Shown here in pieces: positions 33,501 to 42,500 of a stretch of DNA of 42,500 nucleotides. The notes under the pieces are model-generated. The model was not told where the DNA came from and searched no databases. It was given only the letters and a program-made list of their open reading frames with translations. The number at the start of each line of letters is the position of its first letter. Position 1 is the first letter of the stretch. This stretch comes from Neocallimastix lanati (nom. inval.) (lineage: Eukaryota; Neocallimastigomycota; Neocallimastigomycetes; Neocallimastigales; Neocallimastigaceae): positions 535,001 through 577,500 of the forward strand of contig JACVTC010000110.1 of NCBI GenBank assembly GCA_016946835.1, in the 5' to 3' direction. The position numbers and the translations under genes were made by a program.

Positions 33501-33738
33501 AATAGTTTAAAAAATAGTTTTAAAATTATTTATATTAATATAACTGTTTATCTGCAATAATTGTACTTAAACGTATTTCATTCCTTCCTATATATATATG
33601 CATTAACAATAAAAAGAAGTAACATCAAGAAAAACTGATAGTGTGGTATCCACTAAACTCTACCTTGGATTCAGAAATAGCAATAAATTTATCATTTCTG
33701 AAAACCGTATACGAGTAGAGAAAAAATTCAATCCACTC

Positions 33739-34300
33739 TCATGTCATATCAGTGCGACGTCGACGCTCCTGGTTGTTGGTTTGGTCATTATACCTATCCA
33801 TAAGAAGCTTAAATGAGCTACTGATGAACGGTATAGTTAATGTGAGATATTCCGCAAGACCCACAATGTACGGAACTGGGGACTCAGCTGATTTCGATAA
33901 AAGAAGATCAGTTAAACGTCCTCGTTCATTTTCATCAACGTTAAGCTCAGTGAAAGCTTTTTTAATTCCACCAAGAAGGAATATATATACATAACGTAGA
34001 ATAAATTTTTCACAGTCCATACTAGATGCAAAAGAAGTATTCTCTGAATTTTCAACACTAATAATAAAAGTAACTATAAGGTCAATAATGAATCCAAGGT
34101 AGAATGATCTAGTATTCTTAAAACAGGAGCATTCCATAATCCAATGTAAAAAAGATTGCTCACCCTGGCCACAGCAGGGGCAATATTTTGTACAGTCTCT
34201 TGTAACAAGTCCTCTTGCATAGGCAATTGAGCTGTTGAATTTAAATCCACATCGAATACATGCAATCCATTTGAATCCAAGATTAAGCTGTGGATACTCT
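33739..34300 (-). pseudogene. LINE C-terminal region with CCHC zinc finger
   Basis: The frame passing 34290-34137 reads ACIRCGFKFNSSIAYARG then CPCCGQGEQSFLHWIMEC, a CX2CX8HX4C finger of the kind found at the end of LINE ORF2. The frame then continues openly to 33739 with a helical C-terminal tail (ESPVPYIVGLAEYLTLTIPF, ending NNQERRRRTDMT). A 68-codon frame at 34280-34074 in another phase is a shadow. Confidence 0.75.
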
Positions 34301-34310
34301 AAACCTAATT

Positions 34311-35094
34311 TTATATAAAATTTCTAGTATAATAAAAATAAAAAGAATTGTAGTTAATAGCTTTATATGAATCATTTAACATATCTCTAATCCAATAGAA
34401 TTCTTTAATATTATTTTTCGTTTTATTATCAATATCTTTATTTTTAAGGTCCAATTTTCTTTCAAGAGTACGGGATTCTTTGGTCCAAGAATAATGTGAC
34501 ATAGCTAGTATGTATTGTATAAGTTCCTTTATAATACATGATGACGATTGCCATTTTTTATAACAATTAATTTGTCTTATTGCACATGTTGCTGATAATG
34601 GAGGGATATTGAATTCCCAAGATAATGCATACAAACTGATGGTTGTATTGTGTTTGGAAAAGCTTATACACCAGTACATTCCGGTATTAACAAGAGTTTA
34701 AACTCGGGCCGTTTTGCATTTGTTGGAACCTAATAATGGAGAAAAAATAAATTATTGGGCTTATGATATAAGACTAAAGAATATATTTTTTAAGTATAAT
34801 AGGTATTTGATGGTTTTAGAGAATAGGGTAACAACCATACAGTGATTTATTAACTTTACTGTGCATAAGAGCCAATACTGGTTTTAATGATAAGGAATCA
34901 TTAAAAGGAATACCTAAATAAGTGTAGCAAGAAACCTTAGGTATAGCATACATGCCAAGATAAAAAAATAGGATCAACGTAGCCACTAGTAGGAACAAAA
35001 TTGATAGGTTTAACGACAAGTGTGGCACATTTTTTGATACTAAAGGACATTTCATTAACATTTGCTCATTGAAAGACCTTGAATAACAGATCAT
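34311..35094 (-). pseudogene. LINE RT thumb and connecting region
   Basis: Open pieces 35094-34816 and 34679-34311. The first contains, across frames, WANVNEMSFSIKKCATL-like sequence (a thumb signature) and CYTYLGIPFNDSL. The second is a charged helical region (ESRTLERKLDLKNKDIDN) between RT and zinc finger. At least one frameshift separates this from the RT core above 35100. Confidence 0.7.
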
Positions 35095-35099
35095 GAAGT

Positions 35100-36137
35100 T
35101 TATCTGTTGATTGGAGCAATCAAAACTATATCATCCGCAAAAAAGCCTCCACAACATTGTTTTGTTCCTACACTTACTCCTAGATTATCACAATTATTTA
35201 AAATATCATTAATAAACAAATTGAATAAGATAGGGGACAGTGGACATCCCTGACGAACACCACGATTAATAGGAAATTCATCTGAAAGAAGTCCTAACAA
35301 AGATGCACGTGCTTTCGAGTACATGTATAGATTCGAAAGAAAATCAAAACATTTGCCTCGGATACCAAGCTTGTACAATTTTGTTAGTATATTATAAATT
35401 GGAACAGAGTCATATGCTTTTTTAATATCCAAAAATGCAACATAGGTGAAATTACCTTGAAATTTTCTTCTTTGACATATTTCTCTTATGGAAATAAAGA
35501 GACTGATACACTCCTCTTTGGTTCTGAAGCCAAATTGTTCAGGTCTAATCTTGTTATGTGAAAGTACATATTTAGATATTCTATTTGTTACTATTTTAGA
35601 CATAATTTTCAATCTAACGTTAATAAGTGATATTCCTCTATAATTGCTACAGACAGATAAATCTCCTTTTTTTTTTGGAATAGAAACAATAGAGGCAAAA
35701 TTCCATGAAGATGGAAAGTAACCATTCCATATTTTGTTAAAGATAATTTCTAAGCATTTAGCACCACTAGAGTATTCTTCATTATCTCTGGAATCTTTAA
35801 AGAAAGACTTTTAAAATTCAATAGGAATACCATCAGGACCTGGAGCTTTATTATTTTTCATTTTTCTAACAACATCACGGATCTCAGTAAGCGTAATTGG
35901 GGCATTTATATCCCAAGTCCTACTAAAGATAGGGTAGTCGTTTAATCTATTTTCCCAAAAAGCATGATCCCGACTATGATTAGTGACATCTGAAGCTAAA
36001 TCTTCATAGTATTCAGCCCATCTTTGTGAGTTGCTCAGAATACGAATAAAGTTCATTACCATAGTTATTACGAATAGAGGGAGAAGGTTTATTGACCGAA
36101 AAAGATGGTTTTTTTCAGTTTCTCGAGACAATTCCAA
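35100..36137 (-). pseudogene. LINE reverse transcriptase core
   Basis: From 36137: WAEYYEDLASDVTNHSRDH, then the RT1 motif KNNKAPGPDGIPIEF, closed by a stop at 35811. Without that stop the frame runs on (CSNYRGISLINVRLKIMSK) into the open block 35612-35100. There one sees EQFGFRTKEEC, the catalytic AFLDIKKAYDSV (Asp), GVRQGCPLSPILFNLFIND and GGFFADDIVLIAP (FADD active site). So both catalytic motifs are intact and the damage is one stop plus flanking frameshifts. Confidence 0.88.
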
Positions 36138-36430
36138 CCACTTGAATTTCCTTCTATAAAATGATTGCAGATTGAAGAGATATGAGCTTTGTATCGTAAA
36201 GATCTCATGGCCCTTTTGATTTTTTGAATTGTTTTACATATTTCAACATATTTGGAATATTGTGATAAATATTCATCTATATTACTATTTTTTTTTGAGA
36301 GTTTTTTTATATTCTTAAAGGCAATATGTCTTTCGTAGGAAAGATATTTAATGTATTGGGGGCAGTGGAACGCAGAACCTTGTAGATTAGTACGAACAAT
36401 AAGATTTAACTCTTTTCCGACTTTATTTGA
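36138..36430 (-). pseudogene. LINE pre-RT linker, fused in frame to ankyrin sequence
   Basis: Within the frame 36499-36089, residues up to about 23 are ankyrin-like (NGVTALMLAAK); after DTSNK the sequence changes abruptly to VGKELNLIVRTNLQGSAF and a basic helical linker typical of LINE ORF2 before RT. The insertion thus created an accidental in-frame fusion. Confidence 0.65.
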
Positions 36431-36824
36431 AGTATCTTTTGCTGCTAACATTAATGCGGTTACACCATTGTCATCTTGAACAAAAGGACTAATATCCATT
36501 GGTTAATAACCATTCAATAGCATGAGTATTTTTACTTTCACAAGCTTCTATCAAAATGGTACTTTTCTTAAATTCAGAGAATACATTCTGCATTGAACTG
36601 TGATACAAAATAGTTTGTATTAATACAAATTCACCATTGTTCTTTAATACAGCATCTTTAATATAAGCAACAAATTTGTGAATTATTTTTAAATTATTAG
36701 GACCACCTAATTTAGTTTCAATTAATTCTTTATTATTATCCAAGAGAGCAATGCAATTGTCATTTTCAGTTTGTAAATTAAAAACAAAGTTTTTCTCAAA
36801 TTCTTCAAAGTTTTCAAAATTCAT
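36431..36824 (-). pseudogene. Ankyrin-repeat protein N-terminus, interrupted by LINE
   Basis: Starts MNFENFEEFEKNFVFNLQ at 36824 and runs as a helical repeat region: FKKSTILIEACESKNTHAIE, WLLTN, then after a one-base shift MDISPFVQDDNGVTALMLAA. The T(A)L..A......I..LL and NG.TALM.A signatures are ankyrin repeats, a common scaffold for protein binding. The gene ends at the LINE junction near 36430; no continuation was found beyond the LINE. Both the frameshift near 36490 and the insertion inactivate it. Confidence 0.7.
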
Positions 36825-36867
36825 TTTTTATAAATTTTTATTTATTTATTATTTTTTTTTATTCAAT

Positions 36868-37195
36868 ATTTTCAAAATCTCCTTTTTCAGGAGCTACAAT
36901 AGATCTTTCCAATATACCAAAACTGCTCTCAATTAATGAATAATTAAATTTATTAAGGTTCTCATTAATATTTTGGTTAGTTTGTTTGGTAGCTTCTACT
37001 TCATTATTCTTATTTTCATTATTTCCATTTTCAGTAATTTTATCAATGTTATCGTCATTAATATAAAGTTTTCTTTCTCCCTGAAATATTTAAAACAATA
37101 TCATCATCATTAACTTTTTTTGGCCTTTTGTCATTCCTGGTAACCCAATTTCAATACAGGAATTGTTTTCATCTTCTTCAGCATTCAATTATATA
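36868..37195 (-). pseudogene. Acidic Asn/Glu-rich coding remnant, unknown
   Basis: On the minus strand EEDENNSCIEIGLPG, DKRPKKVNDDDIVLNISG, then in another frame NDDNIDKITENGNNENKNNE, FNYSLIESSFGILERS and APEKGDFENIE, stop. A clear protein-like composition with one or two frameshifts. It ends about 45 bases upstream of the ankyrin ATG at 36824, on the same strand. Product unknown. Confidence 0.4.
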
Positions 37196-38545
37196 AAATG
37201 AATAAAATGATAAGTAGTTAAAAATTTATGATGACCATAACAACTTTTAAATATTTTTGGATTATAACAACTACAACCACGATGTATTTAATAATGACGA
37301 ACTAGTTATATTTTAAATTAAATATAAGAAATATATTAAATATATATTAATAGTGTTATTGTAAATATTATTATATGTATATTAAATTCTATTGAATTTT
37401 TCAATTTTTTTTTTTCAATTATTATATTAAAATATTTATATTTTTTTAAAGCGTTCCTGTATATTTAATGAAAAAATTATTTTTATTATTATTAATAATG
37501 ATAATGAATTTTTGTAAATAATATTAAAAAGTTACAAATATGAATGTAAACAAATGCATTAAATTTACTAATTGTATTACAATATATTTTATTATTTTGA
37601 AATAATATGCTAAATTATATCAAGTAGTATATTTTATTTATTTTATAAATAGAAAGTTAAATAACCCTAAATTATAATAAAAAAAATAAAGTAATAAGAA
37701 ATAAACAAAGTGGATTATTAGAAGGGAATAGAAATTAATAAAGATATTTAAATATAAAGTGATATTAAATATATAGATAAAATATTCTCATTATTGTGTT
37801 ATAGTAGAGAAAATATAACAAATTTTATAAATAAATAATTTTGTGAAAAATTATTTGCTTGCCTTTATACTTTATTAAAAAAATTATTATTTAAAATTTT
37901 TATATGTTATTAAATATCCTTTGTAAAGTCAAACGTCCTTAATCAAAGAACCCTTTAACTAGTATTTCATTATTTGTAATATAATATTATAAGTAGCATC
38001 AAATAATACTATCAATATTTATTTCTAAACCTGATTATTAGTTATTTACTTATATATATGATATATTTATTTATTTATAATTGTATTTATTTATTTATTT
38101 ATTTATTTATAATTGTATTAATATTATTAAAAAGTTTATAACATTAAACTACAATAATAGAAAAGCCACATAAATGTCATTTTTGAAATACAACTTTGCG
38201 AAATTTAGCAAATTAAATTCTTTTTTAATATTTTAAAAAAAAAATAAATAAATAAATTACTTTTGAACCCTCAAAATTTTTTTTTTTTTTTTTTTTTTTT
38301 ATTATTATTATTATAAAATATTAAAACCTTATTTACATATAATATTATTATGTAAAATAATTAAATAATAAAAAAAGTAAAAAAATAAAAAAAAAATAAA
38401 AAAAAATAGTAAAATATAATAATAATAAAAAAAAAATAAAAAAAAATAAAAAAAAATAAAAATAAAATAATAAAATATAATATAATAATAATAATAAAAA
38501 ATAAAAAATAAAAAATAAAAAAAAAATAAAAATAAAAATAAAAAA
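37196..38545. other. AT-rich intergenic stretch, no gene
   Basis: Homopolymers and TTTA repeats, then A/T-rich low complexity at 38270-38540 in front of the Cys-rich gene. A 95-codon minus-strand frame at 38616-38329 is an artefact of AAAAATA repeats and overlaps the real first exon. Confidence 0.55.
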
Positions 38546-39521
38546 ATGAAAATTAATACTTTAAGTAATTTCCTTTTAATAAGTGGTATAACACTTTCTA
38601 CATGTCGTAAAATCATTGTTCATCCTTCAGACTTAACAAAATCAGATATCGAAAATATTCAAAAAATGTAAAATAAAAGAGTTACTATGTTCATTAATAA
38701 ATAAATAAAATAAAATTGTTAAATCAAAAATATTAATATATATTACATATTACATATTTGTTAGAGAATTATGTGATAATGATGATGATTGTGGCCCCTA
38801 TTCCTACTGTGGAAGTTACATACTTGAAAGTAATGTCTTTGGAAAAGACACTGGAAATATGAAGTATACCAAAGGAATAGTTAATAAATATTGTATTTAT
38901 AAAGATTTTTTATGTCCAGAGGATGAAAATGCCAAATGTCATTACATTGATGAAATCTACAAGTATTCCTACGATGATGATTTTTATCCTATCATAAATA
39001 CTTGTTTAAAGGAACAAGTAGAAGAAGGAACCTGTAAAACTAAAAAATGTGAATCCGATCAAGATTGTTATTCTGGAACATGTTATTCTAATTCCTGTAT
39101 CACTATAAGCCCCATTTATAAATGTGAACAATTTGATTTAAGTAAAAGAAGAGACAATCAATATGATTTAATTGGAAGAAAAGAAGATATCAATAAACGT
39201 TTTTCTTGCTCAAAAATAGATAATATGAAATGTAACAATAACAGCGAATGTACTAAATATTGCAAAAATGGATATTGTTCATGGGAAATTCAAGGTGACT
39301 CTTACTTCCAAGTTTTACGTAATTCATTAAAACTGTTACGAGAAGTCGTGTTCTCAACAGCTATTGTATTATTATTAATAGCTGTATTGGTTATTATATT
39401 TTATTTCAAGGAGAAAAGGGATAAAAAGAAGAGAGAACAAGCTAACAAAAAGCAAGATAAGAAGAAACAAGCTAACAAAAAGCAAGATAAGAAGAAACAA
39501 GCTAAGAATAAAAAGGATTAA
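38546..39521 (+). CDS. Cys-rich type I membrane protein with Lys-rich tail, two exons
   Basis: Intact gene, 292 aa. Exon 1 is 38546-38667, intron 38668-38764 (GT-AG, 97 nt, phase 2), exon 2 38765-39521. The start follows A-rich sequence and gives a signal peptide (MKINTLSNFLLISGITLSTC). The extracellular part, to about residue 230, holds repeated Cys clusters: CDNDDDCGPYSYC, CKTKKCESDQDCYSGTC and CNNNSECTKYCKNGYC, resembling disulfide-rich EGF/Dickkopf-like modules. One transmembrane helix (FSTAIVLLLIAVLVIIFYF, about 235-255) is followed by a cytosolic tail almost entirely Lys/Gln, including a perfect 30-nt tandem duplication (ANKKQDKKKQ twice). The function is unknown; a cell-surface role is inferred from topology only. 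Starting at the later ATG (38859) would lose the signal peptide and three Cys. Confidence 0.85.
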
Positions 39522-39899
39522 TTTTATACATTTAAAAATGGTAAATATTAATAGAATATTATAATAAAAAATAAATCTTTTTTTTTTTAAAAAAAAAAAA
39601 AAATAAAAAAAAATAATAAATTTAAGAGAAGAATATTAAGAGAAGGCTTATTGTCAATGATTATTATATTAATACATTAAAATATTGCTAAAAATAAATA
39701 AACTAATAATAAACAAGCTAAAAGAAAAAAAAAATTATTTTATTATGTATTTAAAAATAATAAATATCAATAGAATATTATAATAAAAAATAAATTCTTT
39801 AAAATAATGAAGAAAAAATTAAAAAATAAATAAATATGAAATAATATCGTATAATAAATAAATAAATGAATAAATAAATTAATATATACTTTTATCCAA
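39522..39899. other. 3' flank of Cys-rich gene, no gene
   Basis: A/T homopolymers (39577-39603) and TAAA repeats. A diverged duplication is visible: TATTAATAGAATATTATAAT near 39545 and a close match near 39765. Confidence 0.5.
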
Positions 39900-40015
39900 A
39901 GTCTTATTATTAGTAGTAGTAGTAGTAATAGTATTTTTATTGTTACTTTTTATTGTTACTTTTTATTATCATATTTATTATTTTTTTTTATTATTATTAT
40001 TACTTTTATTATTAC

Positions 40016-40055
<40 letters not shown>

Positions 40056-40136
40056 TTATTATTTTATTATTATTATTATTATTTTTATTATTACTTTTAT
40101 TATTTTTATTATTATTATTATTAACTTTTATTATTA

Positions 40137-40187
<51 letters not shown>

Positions 40188-40260
40188 TTATTATTATTAT
40201 TATTATTTTTATTATTACTTTTATTATTTTTATTATTATTATTATTAACTTTTATTATTA

Positions 40261-40296
<36 letters not shown>

Positions 40297-40377
40297 TTAT
40301 TATTTTATTATTATTATTATTATTTTTATTATTACTTTTATTATTTTTATTATTATTATTATTAACTTTTATTATTA

Positions 40378-40410
<33 letters not shown>

Positions 40411-40510
40411 TTATTATTTTATTATTATTATTATTACTTTTATTAACTTTTATTATTACTTTTATTATTACTTTTATTATTACTTTTATTATTAACTTTT
40501 ATTATTATTA
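39900..40510. repeat. ATT microsatellite with higher-order repeat of about 120 bp
   Basis: Largely (TTA)n, interrupted in a regular way by ACTTTTATT and TTAACTTTTATT; the latter recurs at 40121, 40245 and 40363, so blocks of roughly 118-124 bp have duplicated. Long Leu/Tyr frames here are artefacts. Confidence 0.92.
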
Positions 40511-40778
40511 AGTATTATGGTTAAATATTTTTATTAATTATTGTTATTATTTACTATTTTTATTTAAAGTTTACTCTTAATCTACCACTCTCTTTTTTAA
40601 TTAAAATAAAAAAAAAAAAAACTTTTGCATTTACTATCTCCCTATAAAACAATTTGTTATTATTCCTTTTATTAAATACACATAAGAAATAAGAATTCAA
40701 AGTTATATATCAAGGAACAATAAACAAATTGCTATATATATAGGGAGATAATGTATATTTTATTTATGTTATTTATGT

Positions 40779-40868
40779 TTATCACCACTGCCATTATTTT
40801 CTCTTTTACAATTTTAATTATTTATCACCACTGTCATTATTTTCTCTTTTTTACAATTTTAATTATTT
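40779..40868. repeat. 43-bp tandem duplication
   Basis: ATCACCACTGCCATTATTTT at 40781 and a near copy at 40824, each followed by CTCTTTT..ACAATTTTAATTATTT. Confidence 0.85.
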
Positions 40869-40952
40869 ATCAATATTAATATAATTAAAATTATTAATAT
40901 AATTAAAAAGTAATATTTCAATTTAAAAATGTAAATATAAAAATAATTTAAT

Positions 40953-41035
40953 TTATTTCCATAGTTTCATTTTTAAACTTAATAATTATTTCCATAGTTT
41001 CATTTTTAAACTAATTAATTATTTGCATAGTTTTC
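40953..41035. repeat. Short tandem repeat, about 35-bp unit
   Basis: TTTCCATAGTTTCATTTTTA occurs near 40956 and 40990, with a third partial copy (TTTGCATAG) near 41023. Confidence 0.75.
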
Positions 41036-41244
41036 AATATCATTATTTAAAATATAATGTATCTGATATTATTTTATTAATATCAGCCACAATATATATA
41101 TTTTTTTTTACTAACCTTTTTTTAACATTATTTTAATTTATTTTATTTTATAATTTTAACTAATAAAAATTTTATACTAATTAAGGTTTTAATTAATTTT
41201 ATACCATATTTTATTATCTCCCATAACAATTTGTCATTGCTCTA

Positions 41245-41385
41245 AAAGCTTTTTCTTTCCACAACTTTTGTTATTGTTTTTTTTTTTTTTTTTTTTTTTT
41301 ACATTTTTCTTTCCATAACCTTTTATTATTGTTTTTCTGATGACATTTTTCTTTCCACAACCTTTTATTATTGTTTTTCATTTTT
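41245..41385. repeat. Imperfect tandem repeat around TTTCTTTCCAcAACC
   Basis: CTTTCCACAACTTTTGTTAT near 41254, CTTTCCATAACCTTTTATTA near 41309 and CTTTCCACAACCTTTTATTA near 41351, separated by T runs. Confidence 0.75.
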
Positions 41386-41775
41386 TTTTACATTAATAAT
41401 ATTAATTATTATATTATAGAATATTATATTATTATTTCAATAAGGTATAATTAATAATCAAGTCTGAAGTTTTATAAACATTTTGGAATGAAAGAAAAGA
41501 AAATAAAAAAAATTAATGATTTAATAAATAGAACTTAATTAAATAAATTATATCATATATAAATTAAATAAATTAAATAAATTATTAATTAATTAATTTA
41601 TTAACCCAAATAACTTTTTTTTTTTTTTCTTAAAAAAAAAAAAAATCATAACCATAAAAAAATCATTTATAACAATAAAAAAAAAAAAATCATTAACTTT
41701 TTATTAAGACAATGTTTCAATTTAATAGATTATAATTAAAGCTAACTATATTCATCTTTATTTTCTAATTAAATT

Positions 41776-41897
41776 AAAACTGATTTTAATTCCTATGATA
41801 AAACTGATTTAGTTCCTATGATAAAACTGATTTTAGTTCCTACATTAAAACTGATTTTAGTTCCTACATTAAAACTGATTTTAGTTCCTATCATAAA
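41776..41897. repeat. 24-bp tandem repeat, five copies
   Basis: Unit AAAACTGATTTTAGTTCCTA + 4 bases, starting at 41776, 41800, 41823, 41847 and 41871; the spacer alternates between TGAT and CATT types. Confidence 0.92.
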
Positions 41898-42500
41898 CTT
41901 TATAAATTGGATTGTACATTTTGTACATTGCTGATGTTTAAAACTTAAAAAAATAGATTAATAATTTCTAAATTAATTCTTAATGGGAGATTGTTTTTTT
42001 TTTTTTTTCTTTTTTTTTTTAATTTTATTTTTTTTTAGGTAAATTTATTCTATTTATTGGGGTTGAATACATAATATAATGCTTTTTTTTTTTTTTTTTT
42101 TTTTATTTCATAGATGACGGAAAAACAATAAAGAAAAGAGGGTAAAAAAATTAAATTTAAAAATTAATAATAAAATGCGACTAATAATAAAACATGCTTA
42201 TTTTTATATCTTTTAGCAATTAATTTAAGTTTTTTTATAAAATAACTTATATAGAATAGCTATTATATAAATCTTATTATTTAAATTAAACCTAAAATTT
42301 TGTTTGTATAGAATAATTACAAATAATAATCTTCTGTTGAATATAATATGATGTGAATAAAATACCTTGAATATTCTTTTATGTATCATATTATATGTAA
42401 TAATAATCTTCTATTAGGTATATTATTGTGTATAATATTAATGACATGATGAATTTTATCTATAAATTATGAATAAAAAAAAAGAGCAATAAATAAAGCC
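41898..42500. other. AT-rich end of window, nothing recognisable
   Basis: T runs near 41995-42020 and 42084-42104. No coding signal on either strand. Confidence 0.5.

Larger units (their letters stand above)
33540..36430 (-). mobile_element. Non-LTR retrotransposon (LINE), 5'-truncated
   Basis: The element spans from a junction inside an ankyrin gene (about 36430) to an uncertain 3' end near 33540. It carries RT and a C-terminal CCHC zinc finger. The sequence before RT (CPQYIKYLSYERHIAFKNIK and following helices) is the usual linker between endonuclease and RT; no endonuclease domain is visible, which fits 5' truncation on insertion. Frameshifts and a stop make it dead, but long intact pieces suggest it is fairly young. 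Clade not determined. Confidence 0.85.

Noticed and set aside
39940-40495. Two overlapping frames of 102 and 180 codons rich in Leu, Tyr and Ile
   Set aside because: They are translations of the ATT microsatellite.

Overview
The window is a very AT-rich piece of a eukaryotic genome. The best fit is an anaerobic gut fungus (Neocallimastigomycota). The evidence is extreme A+T with long homopolymers and ATT, TTTTA and TAAA microsatellites, short GT-AG introns, Asn/Lys-rich proteins, Ty1/copia and LINE elements, a FLYWCH-MULE transposase, ankyrin genes, and a degraded non-ribosomal peptide synthetase (NRPS), a class known from these fungi. The taxon is an inference. Most of the window is repeats and dead mobile elements; only three loci look like living genes.

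Bases 1-15.7 kb hold a large imperfect inverted duplication. Its arms are about 135-5960 and 8650-15660, with a 2.7 kb non-palindromic centre. Each arm carries a three-exon TALE homeobox gene, and the two copies are transcribed away from each other (2133-3118 minus, 11437-12422 plus). Inside each gene lies a degraded copia element (copia-A); outside lies the 3' end of a second one (copia-C) with its LTR. In the right arm copia-C is split by a 1.1 kb insertion containing a GC-rich, hairpin-forming island. The centre holds a third copia fragment (copia-B) and TAAA repeats.

Bases 16-20.7 kb hold a Mutator-like (MULE) DNA transposon, 17405-20665, with a perfect 10-bp target duplication. It carries a dead FLYWCH-MULE transposase and a large TTTTA/49-bp minisatellite. 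A 379-bp related MITE with its own 9-bp target duplication is nested in its right terminal repeat. Bases 21.6-23.4 kb hold a third, partial TALE homeobox locus and a decayed gene of unknown, probably secreted, type.

Bases 24.7-28.6 kb hold copia-D on the minus strand, the best preserved retroelement (gag, protease, integrase, RT), with a primer-binding site matching the anticodon arm of tRNA-Lys(CUU). Bases 28.7-33.2 kb hold fragments of the unknown family, an LTR end with a longer tRNA-Lys complement, and an NRPS pseudogene with recognisable A-domain and carrier-domain core motifs.

Bases 33.5-36.8 kb hold a LINE that interrupts an ankyrin-repeat gene. At 38.5-39.5 kb there is an intact two-exon gene for a Cys-rich type I membrane protein with a Lys-rich tail. 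The last 3 kb are microsatellites and short tandem repeats. The genes form no shared pathway. The unifying features are repeated element-in-element insertion and a 6-nt micro-exon conserved in all three homeobox loci.
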